39,747 nucleotides of DNA from Anaerovibrio lipolyticus (GTDB lineage: Bacteria > Bacillota > Negativicutes > Selenomonadales > Selenomonadaceae), in the NCBI RefSeq assembly GCF_021531495.1, contig NZ_JADYTY010000020.1:1-39747 (forward strand). Reading direction: 5' to 3'. Positions 16,990-25,025 of this stretch are shown in pieces. The translations under genes were made by a program, and so were the position numbers. The notes below the pieces were generated by a model. The model worked only from the letters and a program-made list of their open reading frames with translations, was not told the origin of the DNA and searched no databases. Positions within the stretch are counted from its first letter, which is position 1. Each line of letters begins with the position of its first letter.

Positions 16990-17937
16990 CTATTTTGTCA
17001 TTTTTTCTATACCAGCAAAGCTGACTTGCTTTCGCCTAAAAATTAAATTTAATATAATTTGTAAATACTTGATAATTATTGTCAATATACCAAAAAGGGC
17101 AAAAAAAGCAAAGGACATAAAACAAATTGTTGTAGTCCAGCCCGGAACTGGAGAGCTTGTAATATAGGTTGCAGCACCATAACAACCTACCAATATGGCT
17201 ATCATCATCATGATTTTTGTAAATGCTATGGCAATTTTATAACCTATATCTGTAAATAAAAGCAGCGCATCAAAGGCTAAGTTTTCACGGTAGTTATGCT
17301 CTTGACCGTCCTTTGCAGTCATTTGATTTTTATATAATGGAGCATAAACGACATTTTTCACAGGAAATCCACAATTCATGTAAACCGCCTTACGATAAGG
17401 AACAGTTTTATTCATACTATTAATGCGGTTAATAGCTCTGCGACTTAAAATATGAAATCTTTCAGTTCGCATATCATATTCATAATTACTAAACCTATTA
17501 AATAGTGAATAAAATAATCTTGAGGATCTAGAGGACGATACATCAGGTACAGCAGTAACTATATCTGCTCCTTCTAGGGAACTGCGATAGACCGCCATTA
17601 TTATATCTGGTGAAAAATCTGCAATAGTGCTATCAAATTCAAAAACAAAATCTCCTATTGCCAGATCTTCACCCGCTTTCATTGCTGACTCTATGCCGTG
17701 ATATGAACTCATGTTCAGCATGGAAATACTCACATCGCCTACCTTGCGGCTCAATGTCCTAATAGCTTCGATTGTTCCAGCATCTGCACCATCATTAACA
17801 CATATAATCTCTGATGACAAAAAATTACTTTCTAGAACATCTATTATCATATTAAGGAAATTTTCCACATCACTAGATTGTCTACTTATATATACAACTG
17901 CAGAAACAAAGTTTTTTTCCTTATCCATATTAAGCAT
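16990..17937 (-). CDS. GtrB-like family 2 glycosyltransferase with two C-terminal membrane helices (315 aa)
   Basis: GT-A domain (about 1-225) with the strand EIICVNDGADAGT. Two hydrophobic helices (about 235-260 and 270-300) followed by a basic end match the GtrB/DPM architecture, in which the enzyme moves a sugar from a nucleotide donor to undecaprenyl phosphate at the inner leaflet. The usual DxD-type motif is degenerate: VFEFDSTIADFSP keeps only the first Asp. ATG 17937 overlaps the stop of the FAD enzyme by one nucleotide (TAATG), so translation is coupled; M4 at 17928 is an alternative start. Confidence 0.8.
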   Translation of the reverse strand: MLNMDKEKNFVSAVVYISRQSSDVENFLNMIIDVLESNFLSSEIICVNDGADAGTIEAIRTLSRKVGDVSISMLNMSSYHGIESAMKAGEDLAIGDFVFEFDSTIADFSPDIIMAVYRSSLEGADIVTAVPDVSSSRSSRLFYSLFNRFSNYEYDMRTERFHILSRRAINRINSMNKTVPYRKAVYMNCGFPVKNVVYAPLYKNQMTAKDGQEHNYRENLAFDALLLFTDIGYKIAIAFTKIMMMIAILVGCYGAATYITSSPVPGWTTTICFMSFAFFALFGILTIIIKYLQIILNLIFRRKQVSFAGIEKMTK

Positions 17938-19064
17938 TATCTTAACACCTCATCCAAATCATAAACAGTATTAATCTTACCTGACAACACACTCACAAAG
18001 GTCGGTTTATCATGCAATTTTCTAATCACTGTAGGCCGAGAATCATCTATTTCAGAACTCATCAATATTGGCTTCATCGAAAATAAAGATTCCTTATAGT
18101 AAAATCCAAATTCAGGCCTTAAATATTTATGAGCTAATGCTCCCATATAAGGGAACGCTGTTGCAGGTTTATGAATACAACTATTACAGTTTCCCAAATG
18201 GGATGGTGAGCAATATTTATCTATGCCCTGTTGGCAAGTAAATGTAGGCACTTCATCATAACTTGTAACATGTGGCGTAAATGAAACCGCCGTCAAAGAA
18301 TGCAACCCAGTTTTACCAAATGGCATTATAGAGAAAAATGGGCCATCCATAACGGTAATACCATAATCCTGCAAATTACCCTGTGCATTACACAAAATAA
18401 TTTCACAAAGCTCATATTTAATTTTAAATGTTTCATAACCTAACACTCGAGCTATTTGATTAGTGCTTGCATAGGTAGCATTGAGAATAAATTCACTGGC
18501 ATAAACATCTCCATCAGATGTTAATACTTTGTATTCTTTGCCACTATCTTCTATGTTCTCGATCTGAACTCCATATTTTATCTGAACTAAATTTGAATAT
18601 TCCGCTAATTTTTCCAAATAGTAATCACGCAATATCTGAGCATCATATGTGTATTCCTGTGTTAGAAAAGCTCCATCACAACATCCTTTATTAAAATAAT
18701 TTTCTGCTAATACTTCTTTGCAAGGAATCTCTGCTGCTTTACAAAAATCTTTAAACTGACTACCACTTGACCAAGAAAAATTACTTGATGTTGCATATAC
18801 TTTCTTAAATGACTTATTGATACAAAAGGCAAAATCCTTATTAAATCTTGCAAAGTAGCCTGCACTCTTTCTAGCAGTAGATAGTGATCTTGGATAGTGA
18901 TATCCCTGATGCACTCGAGCCTGATTAATATATGTAGCACGACCAAATGCTTCCGAATCACATTCTAACACTACAACGTGCTCCCCCCACCGAGATGCAC
19001 AAAGCAGGGCAGCATATAAACCATATAATCCAGCGCCAATAATAACCTTATCTGATTTAACCAT
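17937..19064 (-). CDS. FAD-dependent oxidoreductase, DAO-like (375 aa)
   Basis: N-terminal dinucleotide motif VIIGAGLYGLYAA (G10, G12, G15) and a strand ending in VVLECD that would bind the FAD ribose. The middle holds YINQARVHQGYHYPRS, a DAO-family-like active-site region. Late cysteines (C-x-S-P...C-N-S-C near residues 290-300) are unusual. ATG 19064 has AAGGAAG upstream. As the first gene of the operon, it may oxidise a sugar or sugar-linked amine, or act on the final glycan; the substrate is not known. Confidence 0.78.
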   Translation of the reverse strand: MVKSDKVIIGAGLYGLYAALLCASRWGEHVVVLECDSEAFGRATYINQARVHQGYHYPRSLSTARKSAGYFARFNKDFAFCINKSFKKVYATSSNFSWSSGSQFKDFCKAAEIPCKEVLAENYFNKGCCDGAFLTQEYTYDAQILRDYYLEKLAEYSNLVQIKYGVQIENIEDSGKEYKVLTSDGDVYASEFILNATYASTNQIARVLGYETFKIKYELCEIILCNAQGNLQDYGITVMDGPFFSIMPFGKTGLHSLTAVSFTPHVTSYDEVPTFTCQQGIDKYCSPSHLGNCNSCIHKPATAFPYMGALAHKYLRPEFGFYYKESLFSMKPILMSSEIDDSRPTVIRKLHDKPTFVSVLSGKINTVYDLDEVLR

Positions 19065-19103
19065 GAGCAACTTCCTTACCGTCTGTAAATAAAAACTTTC
19101 TGT

Positions 19104-19109
19104 ATTATA
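19104..19109 (-). promoter_or_regulatory. -10 element of the sugar operon
   Basis: Minus-strand TATAAT at 19104-19109, about 40 nt before the FAD gene start; no good -35 lies 17 nt upstream, which suggests activator dependence. Confidence 0.4.
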
Positions 19110-19128
19110 TATATTACAACTTTAAATC

Positions 19129-19191
19129 ATGTAATACATTTTCTCTAACAGAAAGATATTATCATGAAAGTGTAGGATTGTCAAAATCCTA
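19129..19191. promoter_or_regulatory. Two operator-like palindromes between the XRE gene and the sugar operon
   Basis: ATGTAATACAT (19129-19139) is palindromic around a central A. TAGGATT-gtcaa-AATCCTA (19173-19191) has 7-bp perfect arms. Both lie in the divergent intergenic region just upstream of the HTH gene, the expected position for binding sites of that regulator. Confidence 0.5.
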
Positions 19192-19220
19192 AAATTTGAA
19201 CTAATGGAGTGAATTATCAT

Positions 19221-19610
19221 ATGATGACACTGGCATATCTGTTATCTGAAAAAAGAAAAGCCGATAGACTAAGCTTACGAGAAGCAGCTCAACTTATTGG
19301 CATAAGCCACGGATATTTAGATAAATTAGAAAAGGGTGTCGACAGTCGTACAGGTACGAAAAACAACCCTACTCCAGAAACCTTACAGATGATTGCCACA
19401 GCTTATCATTGGGATTATCAATATCTTCTAAAGGTTTGTGGCTATATAAATGAGGAAAAGGAAGAAGCCTTATCTCCAAATCTAAAAGGTCTGCTAGATA
19501 CATGTCGTACAATGTCAGATAACGATGTGTATTTCGTCAAAAAATTTGCTGATTTTATCGTACATGAAAATCAACGAAAATATGATCTTACCAAAAATAA
19601 ATCAAAATAG
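19221..19610 (+). CDS. XRE-family transcriptional regulator (129 aa)
   Basis: An N-terminal helix-turn-helix of the Cro/C1 type (about residues 5-60: LSLREAAQLIGISHGYLDKLEKG...) and a short C-terminal region with no recognised domain. ATG 19221 is chosen because GGAGTG lies 9 nt upstream; a GTG at 19209 in the same frame has none. It is divergent to the sugar operon, with two palindromes between, so it probably controls that operon and itself. Confidence 0.88.
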   Translation: MMTLAYLLSEKRKADRLSLREAAQLIGISHGYLDKLEKGVDSRTGTKNNPTPETLQMIATAYHWDYQYLLKVCGYINEEKEEALSPNLKGLLDTCRTMSDNDVYFVKKFADFIVHENQRKYDLTKNKSK

Positions 19611-19646
19611 AAAGTATCGAACACCTTATCATATAGAGAGTCATAA

Positions 19647-19692
19647 AAAAACTGCAACAAGCATTCATTCAACTTGTTGCAGTTTTTCTTTT
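19647..19692. terminator. Bidirectional terminator between the XRE and SDR genes
   Basis: 15-bp perfect arms AAAAACTGCAACAAG (19647-19661) and CTTGTTGCAGTTTTT (19673-19687), with T/A tracts on both sides. It serves the convergent XRE (+) and SDR (-) genes. Confidence 0.9.
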
Positions 19693-20480
19693 TATTTCAT
19701 TCTTTCATAGGCTTCATAGGCATTTATTACCTTCATATGTCCCCCGGTTACATCCACAGCCGAAGCGGTGATATAGCTGGCGGCTTCACTGGCTAGGAAT
19801 ACAATTGGCTTGGCGATTTCTTCCGGCTCTGCCATACGGCCTAGTATATTATTCCGCAAAATTGGTTCCAGCACCTCTGGAGTAAACATACCGGAATCCA
19901 TAAGGGGAGTGCGGGTATAGCCCGGCATTACCGCATTAATACGAATACCATAGGGCGCGTATTCCGAAGCGGTGGTAGTAGTCAGGGCAATAATCGCCGC
20001 CTTCATGGAAGCATAAATATTGGAACGGATAGCCGTAGCACAGCGAGCCGCCAAGGAGGCAATATTCACAATAGAGCCACCCTTTTCCTTCATGTACTTC
20101 ACTGCGGCCTGAGTACCAAAAAGAGCAGACTTATAGTTAGCCCCAATCAGGTAATCCACCTCCGCCTCAGTATAATACTCTCCCTGCCGCTGCTTATTGG
20201 TGCCAATATTATTTACCCAGATATCTATAGTGCCATTGCCCTGCTTGGACGCTACCTGAGCCAGCTTCTCCATACCAGTCTCTGTACTGCCATCCAGCAC
20301 ACAGCCCTGTATCTTTCCCAGCTTGCCAAGCCCCAGCACCGCCCGGCCCAGCTCCTCCTTGTGACGGGCACAAATTGTCACCTTGGCCCCCTCCTGCAAA
20401 AATATCTTAGCAGCAGCATAACCAATTCCCTTACTGCCTCCCGTCACAACCACATTTTTATTCTTTAACCCCAAATCCAT
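19692..20480 (-). CDS. Short-chain dehydrogenase/reductase (262 aa)
   Basis: Classical SDR. Cofactor motif TGGSKGIG (13-20), the NNIG structural motif, catalytic Ser in NIASLAAR, and catalytic Tyr/Lys in YASMK. The C-terminus VDVTGGH is also typical. Length is standard. The Arg in CARHKEE after strand 2 suggests an NADP preference. It follows the ABC transporter ATPase gene by 76 nt, with a hairpin (20510-20543) between, so it may be a less expressed distal cistron of the sulfur/amino-acid operon. Substrate unknown. Confidence 0.9.
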   Translation of the reverse strand: MDLGLKNKNVVVTGGSKGIGYAAAKIFLQEGAKVTICARHKEELGRAVLGLGKLGKIQGCVLDGSTETGMEKLAQVASKQGNGTIDIWVNNIGTNKQRQGEYYTEAEVDYLIGANYKSALFGTQAAVKYMKEKGGSIVNIASLAARCATAIRSNIYASMKAAIIALTTTTASEYAPYGIRINAVMPGYTRTPLMDSGMFTPEVLEPILRNNILGRMAEPEEIAKPIVFLASEAASYITASAVDVTGGHMKVINAYEAYERMK

Positions 20481-20509
20481 AACTGCATCTTCCTTTCCTC
20501 AAATACGCC

Positions 20510-20543
20510 AATAAGAGGCACAGTATCCACTCTGCCTCTTATT
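20510..20543 (-). promoter_or_regulatory. Intercistronic hairpin between the ABC ATPase and SDR genes
   Basis: 11-bp arms AATAAGAGGCA/TGCCTCTTATT. On the minus (mRNA) strand it is followed by only TTGGCG, so it is a weak terminator or a processing/stability element; the T-tract is on the opposite strand. Confidence 0.5.
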
Positions 20544-20556
20544 TTTATGCCCTATC

Positions 20557-21330
20557 TTAGATAGCTGCTGCCGGCTCTGTGTACTCCGCTGGCAAAACCC
20601 GCCGCAGGAATTTTCTGGTCCGCTCCTCCTGGGGCCGCAGGAAAATATCATGGGGAGTACCTTCCTCCACCACAACCCCATCAGCCATAAATACCACATG
20701 GGTAGCCACATCCTGAGCAAACTTCATCTCATGGGTAACCACAATCATAGTTACCCCCTCCTGAGCCAGCTCCTGCATTACCTGCAGCACCTCTCCCACC
20801 AGTTCTGGATCCAGAGCCGAGGTAGGCTCATCAAAGAGAATCACATCCGGCTTTACCCCCAAGGCTCTGGCAATACCAACCCGCTGCTGCTGACCACCAG
20901 AAAGCTGGGATGGATAGAAATCCTCTCTATCTGCCAAGCCCACCTTCTTCAAGGCCTGACGACCGATTTCCTCAGCCTCCTTCTTGCTCACCCCACGGCC
21001 AGCCGTAAGCCCCAGCGTAACATTCTCCAAAGCGGTCTTATTGGCAAAAAGATTGTAATTCTGAAAAACAAAGGCTGTTTTCTTCCGAATCTCATGAATC
21101 TGACTTTTGGCAGCCTTGGCAAAATCCAACTGAATATTGCCAAATTCCATCTGTCCCCCATCAGCCTGCTCCAAAAAATTCAAGCAACGAAGAAAGGTAG
21201 TCTTGCCACTGCCGCTAGGCCCCAAAATTACCACCACATCACCTTTATTAACAGACAGATTTACATCCTTTAGCACCTGATTACCAGCAAAACTCTTTTC
21301 CACATTTTTAACCTGCAACAGCATATCCAT
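20557..21330 (-). CDS. Amino acid (PAAT) ABC transporter ATP-binding protein (257 aa)
   Basis: Walker A GPSGSGKT (37-44), signature [15 protein letters not shown], Walker [13 protein letters not shown] and a switch His in VVTHEM are all intact. The length and the ending match GlnQ/TcyN-type ATPases of polar amino acid importers. It is preceded by two permeases and a binding protein on the same strand. With a UroD-like methyltransferase upstream and a double C-S-lyase-type enzyme divergent, a sulfur-containing amino acid (for example cystine or S-methylcysteine) is the most likely substrate; that is inference from context. Confidence 0.95.
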   Translation of the reverse strand: MDMLLQVKNVEKSFAGNQVLKDVNLSVNKGDVVVILGPSGSGKTTFLRCLNFLEQADGGQMEFGNIQLDFAKAAKSQIHEIRKKTAFVFQNYNLFANKTALENVTLGLTAGRGVSKKEAEEIGRQALKKVGLADREDFYPSQLSGGQQQRVGIARALGVKPDVILFDEPTSALDPELVGEVLQVMQELAQEGVTMIVVTHEMKFAQDVATHVVFMADGVVVEEGTPHDIFLRPQEERTRKFLRRVLPAEYTEPAAAI

Positions 21331-21361
21331 ACATCCTCTCTATTATAGCACATCCTGCTTG

Positions 21362-22060
21362 TTATCTATACGCTCCAAAACGCCTTTCTGCACCAGCATA
21401 GGCTAGCTGGATAATGGTGCACAGAATCAGATACACCAGGAAAGCATCCAGATAAGCCTCAATATAGTTATAGCCAAAGGAAGCCGCGATTTTGCCCACC
21501 GCCATAACATCCTTAACCGTCATCAGGAAAGCCAAAGAGCTGCCCTTGATAAGATTCACCGTAATGTTGCAGATACCAGGCAGGGCTGTAACCAAGGCCT
21601 GGGGAATAATCACCCGCACATAGGTCTGAAACTCGCTAAGGCCAATAGACACCCCAGCCTCCAACTGACCAGATGGCACGCTCATCAAGGCTGAACGGAA
21701 TACCTCTGTCAGCAAAGCCACCGTATTTAGAGTAAAAACCACAATGGCATAATAGATAGGATCCACCTGCTCAAAAATATTGAACTCAATGCCCAGAGCC
21801 TGAATAATCACATTCAGAAGGCTAGGCAGCAGGCTATAAAGCAGAAGAATCTGCAAAACAATAGGAGTACCACGGACAAAGGACACATAGCCCCGACTAA
21901 TCAGTGACACCACCGGATTGCCCTTGATACGATTCAGGGCAAAATAGAAAGCTATGGGGGAAGCCAACAGGAGAGAAACAATGGTAATCTCCATAGTAAC
22001 CGGCACCCCTGTCCACAAAAGGCCAAAGGTCTTTTCCATAAAATCAAAGTCCAGCTCCAC
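21362..22060 (-). CDS. Amino acid ABC transporter permease (232 aa)
   Basis: HisM/GlnP-type permease with five predicted helices and the EAA-like loop EAGVSIGLSEFQTYVRVIIPQA. The start is placed at GTG 22060 because AAGGAGG lies 9 nt upstream; GTG 22069 is too close to that site. It overlaps the upstream permease gene by 17 nt, so translation is coupled. Pairs with the other permease to form the membrane channel. Confidence 0.93.
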   Translation of the reverse strand: MELDFDFMEKTFGLLWTGVPVTMEITIVSLLLASPIAFYFALNRIKGNPVVSLISRGYVSFVRGTPIVLQILLLYSLLPSLLNVIIQALGIEFNIFEQVDPIYYAIVVFTLNTVALLTEVFRSALMSVPSGQLEAGVSIGLSEFQTYVRVIIPQALVTALPGICNITVNLIKGSSLAFLMTVKDVMAVGKIAASFGYNYIEAYLDAFLVYLILCTIIQLAYAGAERRFGAYR

Positions 22061-22814
22061 TTGTTTCACCCTCCTTCAAAATAAACACTGCTTGCTTTTT
22101 GCCTGCCTTGCTGGAAAACAGTTGTCCCTTATCCAACCCCTGCTCCAGCAAGCCAAAGGCCTTTTCAATTCCTATGGACATAAGCCAGTAAATAATCATG
22201 CAGGCCAAATAGATTTCAATGCCATAAGCGCCAAAGTTCTGAGCAATAATCAGATTGCCCTTGCCAATCATATCAATCAAACCAATGGTATAGGCCAAAG
22301 CCCCCTCCTTCAGCAGGTTGATAACGGAATTGCCAAAGTTTGGCAAAGCCAGTACCGCTGTCTGAGGCAGCATAATATGCCAAAAGGCACCCCAGGGAGA
22401 AATACCAATGGATATAGCCGCTTCATACTGCCCCTGAGGCACAGCCTTGTAGGCAGCCCGAAAAATTTCCGATACATAGGCACTAAAGAGCAAGGTAAAG
22501 GCAATAATGGCAAAGACAGCTCTATCCATATCATGGATATTTTCCTCAAAAACCGCCTCCACCAAGGCAGGCAGACCATAGAATACAATAAACAGCATTA
22601 CAATGGATGGTGTGCAGCGCATAATATAGATATACAGCTGAGCCAGATAGTTCAATATTTTGTGTTGGCTTAGCTTGGCCCAGGCCAAGGCTCCTCCCAG
22701 CAGACTGCCCAGCACAATGGAGCTAATACCTACCAGCAGGGTTATATCCAAAAACTCCAATAGCTGCGGCAAGGCGCTAAGTACCACGCCAGCATCAAAT
22801 GCTCTTGTATCCAT
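22044..22814 (-). CDS. Amino acid ABC transporter permease (256 aa)
   Basis: Second HisM/GlnP-type permease. The EAA loop is YEAAISIGISPWGAFWHIMLPQTAVLALP. It has five hydrophobic helices and a long cytoplasmic C-terminal tail. ATG 22814 with GGGAG upstream. Located 36 nt after the binding-protein gene. Confidence 0.93.
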   Translation of the reverse strand: MDTRAFDAGVVLSALPQLLEFLDITLLVGISSIVLGSLLGGALAWAKLSQHKILNYLAQLYIYIMRCTPSIVMLFIVFYGLPALVEAVFEENIHDMDRAVFAIIAFTLLFSAYVSEIFRAAYKAVPQGQYEAAISIGISPWGAFWHIMLPQTAVLALPNFGNSVINLLKEGALAYTIGLIDMIGKGNLIIAQNFGAYGIEIYLACMIIYWLMSIGIEKAFGLLEQGLDKGQLFSSKAGKKQAVFILKEGETSGAGL

Positions 22815-22850
22815 ATAGTCCGTCTCCCTTCATATCTTCACAGCCTGTCC

Positions 22851-23711
22851 TTATTTCAGATAATCAGACAGGCTCTCACCAAAGTACTGCTGCTCCAGCT
22901 CTGCAATCTTGCCCTCCTGACGCAGCTCCTCAATAGCCTTGTCATAATCATCCGCAAACTGCTGCTCATTCTTGTTAATAATAGGATAAGTAGGAATACC
23001 CTTGTAGCGGATATAGGTCAGCTGATCATTAAACTTGTGATAAGGGGCATCCTCCTTCTGGATATTGTTCTTGTAGCTCAGCTCCACCTCAAGATAGGCA
23101 TCATAGCGTCCCTCCAGCACCCAGCTATAGGCATCTGCCACCTGGAAAGCCTCAGAAGGCACCAGCTTAATCTGATGGTCAGGATTTTCCTTGTTAAAAT
23201 CATCAATTACGCTGTAACGGGCATCCTGAGAAGCAATTGGCACCAGCTTGCCACTGAAATCAGCAAAGGAAGCCAAATCCTTAATCTTATCCGTATTCTC
23301 CTTGCGGACAATCAGGCCAATCACACTGGCACCAATATTGTTCTTCGGGAAAATATATTTTTTCTTCCGAGGCTCTGTAATCCAGATACCCTTGGTGCCT
23401 ACGGTATATTTGCCGGATTCAACACCAATCAGCAAATCATCATCAGAGGTAGGCACAAATTTGAAATCATACTGAGGCAATTTCTTGGCCACTTCCTTCA
23501 TTACAGCCACCTCAAAGCCATCAGGCTCGCCCTTTTCATTAACAAAATCATAAGGCACATAGTAGTTGGTGTGGGCAACGGTTATAACCTTTTTGCCACC
23601 GTCACCAGCCTGATTAGCCGATTTGTCCTTGCTGCCGCAGCCAGCAGTTACTGCCAGTGCTCCTACCAAAATACCTGTTACCAAAAGCTTGCCGATTTTC
23701 TTGATATTCAT
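22851..23711 (-). CDS. Amino acid ABC transporter substrate-binding lipoprotein (286 aa)
   Basis: Signal peptide MNIKKIGKLLVTGILVGALA followed by a lipobox ending AGC (Cys about 25), so it is a lipid-anchored binding protein. A polar amino acid family 3 binding domain follows, with YVPYDFVNEKGEPDGFEVAV near the start and a C-terminal EGKIAELEQQYFG. ATG 23711 is preferred over 23729 because GGAGG is correctly spaced. The protein is of the cystine/methionine-like group by context, not by a diagnostic residue. Confidence 0.93.
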   Translation of the reverse strand: MNIKKIGKLLVTGILVGALAVTAGCGSKDKSANQAGDGGKKVITVAHTNYYVPYDFVNEKGEPDGFEVAVMKEVAKKLPQYDFKFVPTSDDDLLIGVESGKYTVGTKGIWITEPRKKKYIFPKNNIGASVIGLIVRKENTDKIKDLASFADFSGKLVPIASQDARYSVIDDFNKENPDHQIKLVPSEAFQVADAYSWVLEGRYDAYLEVELSYKNNIQKEDAPYHKFNDQLTYIRYKGIPTYPIINKNEQQFADDYDKAIEELRQEGKIAELEQQYFGESLSDYLK

Positions 23712-23785
23712 AGGAAATCCTCCATTCATTTGCCATTATCACTTTGCCTGCCCAGCTTTATCCACAGCCTGAGCCTCGGCCTTTA

Positions 23786-24802
23786 TTATGCCTTGTATTC
23801 CTCCAAAGCCTCCCGTACCCACTGGAAATGCTCACGAGGAGTATCTCTTGGTACAGTGCAATCAGCCCCCAAAATCACGCCGGTGGTGCCAGCCTTGTCC
23901 AAAAGCCGCTTGGTTTCTGCCTTGATTTCTGCCTTGGTGCCCTTGTAAAGCACATCCTCAGTGCTATTGCCAAAGCCACCCAGAACAGCACGGCCGCCAA
24001 AGAGTTTTTTGCCATCCTCCAGCTCCACATCCTCAACTACAGCAGCCCAGTTAATGGTCTTAACCTCATAATCCTCATACCAGGACAAATCATTTCTATG
24101 ACCAGCATAACCGCAGATATGAAGAATATTGTAATCGCTGACACTGTTGGCAGCTGCCAAAATCTTTTTCTCTGCTGGAGCAAAAACCTCCTCGTAGATT
24201 TCTCTGGTAATACCCTCTCCCAGCAGATTCTGCAAGCTGAAATATACGCCGGTTACATGAGCCTCAGTAATCACCCGACGAGCCAGCTCCGCCAAATCAT
24301 CGCTGATAACATCAAAGGCCGCCTTCACAGCCTCCTTGTCCTGTCGTACCAAGCTAGCCAGATAAGGCTCCCCATCCTCCAGATTTGGCTGCATGAATTT
24401 GATAATGGTACCAGGGCAGAACAGATTGTAGAAAGTAGCAATCTTATCTCCATATTTATCAGTCAGCTTCTTAGCATAAGCCACCTGATAGGTAAACCAC
24501 TTGTCATCCTTTGGCAGTGGCTGAAGATGCTTCAAATCCTCACTGGTCTTGGCTGCCAAAAAGCTTTCGCTGGTATAAGGGAAGAAACCATCAGTCATAA
24601 TCTTGACAAAATCAGGCTGGCTTTCCTCAATATACTTAATCTCTCCAGCCAGTACCTGCTCTGTCAGCTCTGGCTGTTCAAAAGCATTAGAATGTATCTC
24701 ATCAGCCAGAAAGTGGAACCAAAAGCCTGCTGGCACCCTCTCTACGGGCTTGTTATCCATTGCATCCAATACCAACTGTTTTCTATCTAAAATCTTGCTC
24801 AT
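23786..24802 (-). CDS. UroD-family cobalamin-/thiol-type methyltransferase-like protein (338 aa)
   Basis: A uroporphyrinogen-decarboxylase-like TIM barrel. It carries H228-x-C230 in LHICGYAGH and C315 in GADCTVP, the His-x-Cys plus distal Cys zinc set of MtaA/MtbA/CmuA-type methyltransferases that activate a thiol acceptor. Uroporphyrinogen decarboxylases themselves lack this set. ATG 24802 with GGAGG 8 nt upstream. First gene of the ABC transporter operon, divergent from the PLP fusion gene, so methyl transfer to or from a sulfur compound is plausible. No corrinoid protein is encoded nearby. Confidence 0.82.
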   Translation of the reverse strand: MSKILDRKQLVLDAMDNKPVERVPAGFWFHFLADEIHSNAFEQPELTEQVLAGEIKYIEESQPDFVKIMTDGFFPYTSESFLAAKTSEDLKHLQPLPKDDKWFTYQVAYAKKLTDKYGDKIATFYNLFCPGTIIKFMQPNLEDGEPYLASLVRQDKEAVKAAFDVISDDLAELARRVITEAHVTGVYFSLQNLLGEGITREIYEEVFAPAEKKILAAANSVSDYNILHICGYAGHRNDLSWYEDYEVKTINWAAVVEDVELEDGKKLFGGRAVLGGFGNSTEDVLYKGTKAEIKAETKRLLDKAGTTGVILGADCTVPRDTPREHFQWVREALEEYKA

Positions 24803-24856
24803 AGCTTGTACCTCCATTATTCATATCTGTGATGTATGTATTCTCAACATGGTTAT

Positions 24857-24884
24857 ATAATAACATACTTATCAGATATGTCAA
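24857..24884 (-). promoter_or_regulatory. Promoter of the methyltransferase/ABC operon
   Basis: Minus strand: -35 TTGACA (24879-24884), 16-nt spacer, -10 TATTAT (24857-24862). Start predicted near 24850. Confidence 0.65.
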
Positions 24885-24935
24885 GTTATTTTTATATATT
24901 TTCTATGTTTTTCTCTCCCCATACCATTGACATAT
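24876..24935. repeat. Inverted repeat ATATGTCAA/TTGACATAT over the two divergent -35 boxes
   Basis: ATATGTCAA (24876-24884) and TTGACATAT (24927-24935) are exact reverse complements, 42 nt apart, each containing a -35 box plus three more bases. A shared regulator site is possible, although promoter consensus explains most of each copy. Confidence 0.5.
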
Positions 24936-24955
24936 GTTTTACCCTACTTTATAAT
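24927..24955 (+). promoter_or_regulatory. Consensus promoter of the PLP fusion gene
   Basis: Plus strand: TTGACA (24927-24932), 17-nt spacer, TATAAT (24950-24955). Start predicted near 24962, leaving a leader of about 64 nt. No riboswitch (T-box, S-box) fits in that space. Confidence 0.8.
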
Positions 24956-25025
24956 AAGCATACAAACAAAATATGTTTTATATGTTACTATTATTTTCCA
25001 CAAAAACCATCAGGAGGAATGTCCA

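Noticed and set aside
24956-25025. A riboswitch or T-box in the leader of the PLP fusion gene
   Set aside because: The leader is only about 64 nt, and no S-box or T-box core is seen.
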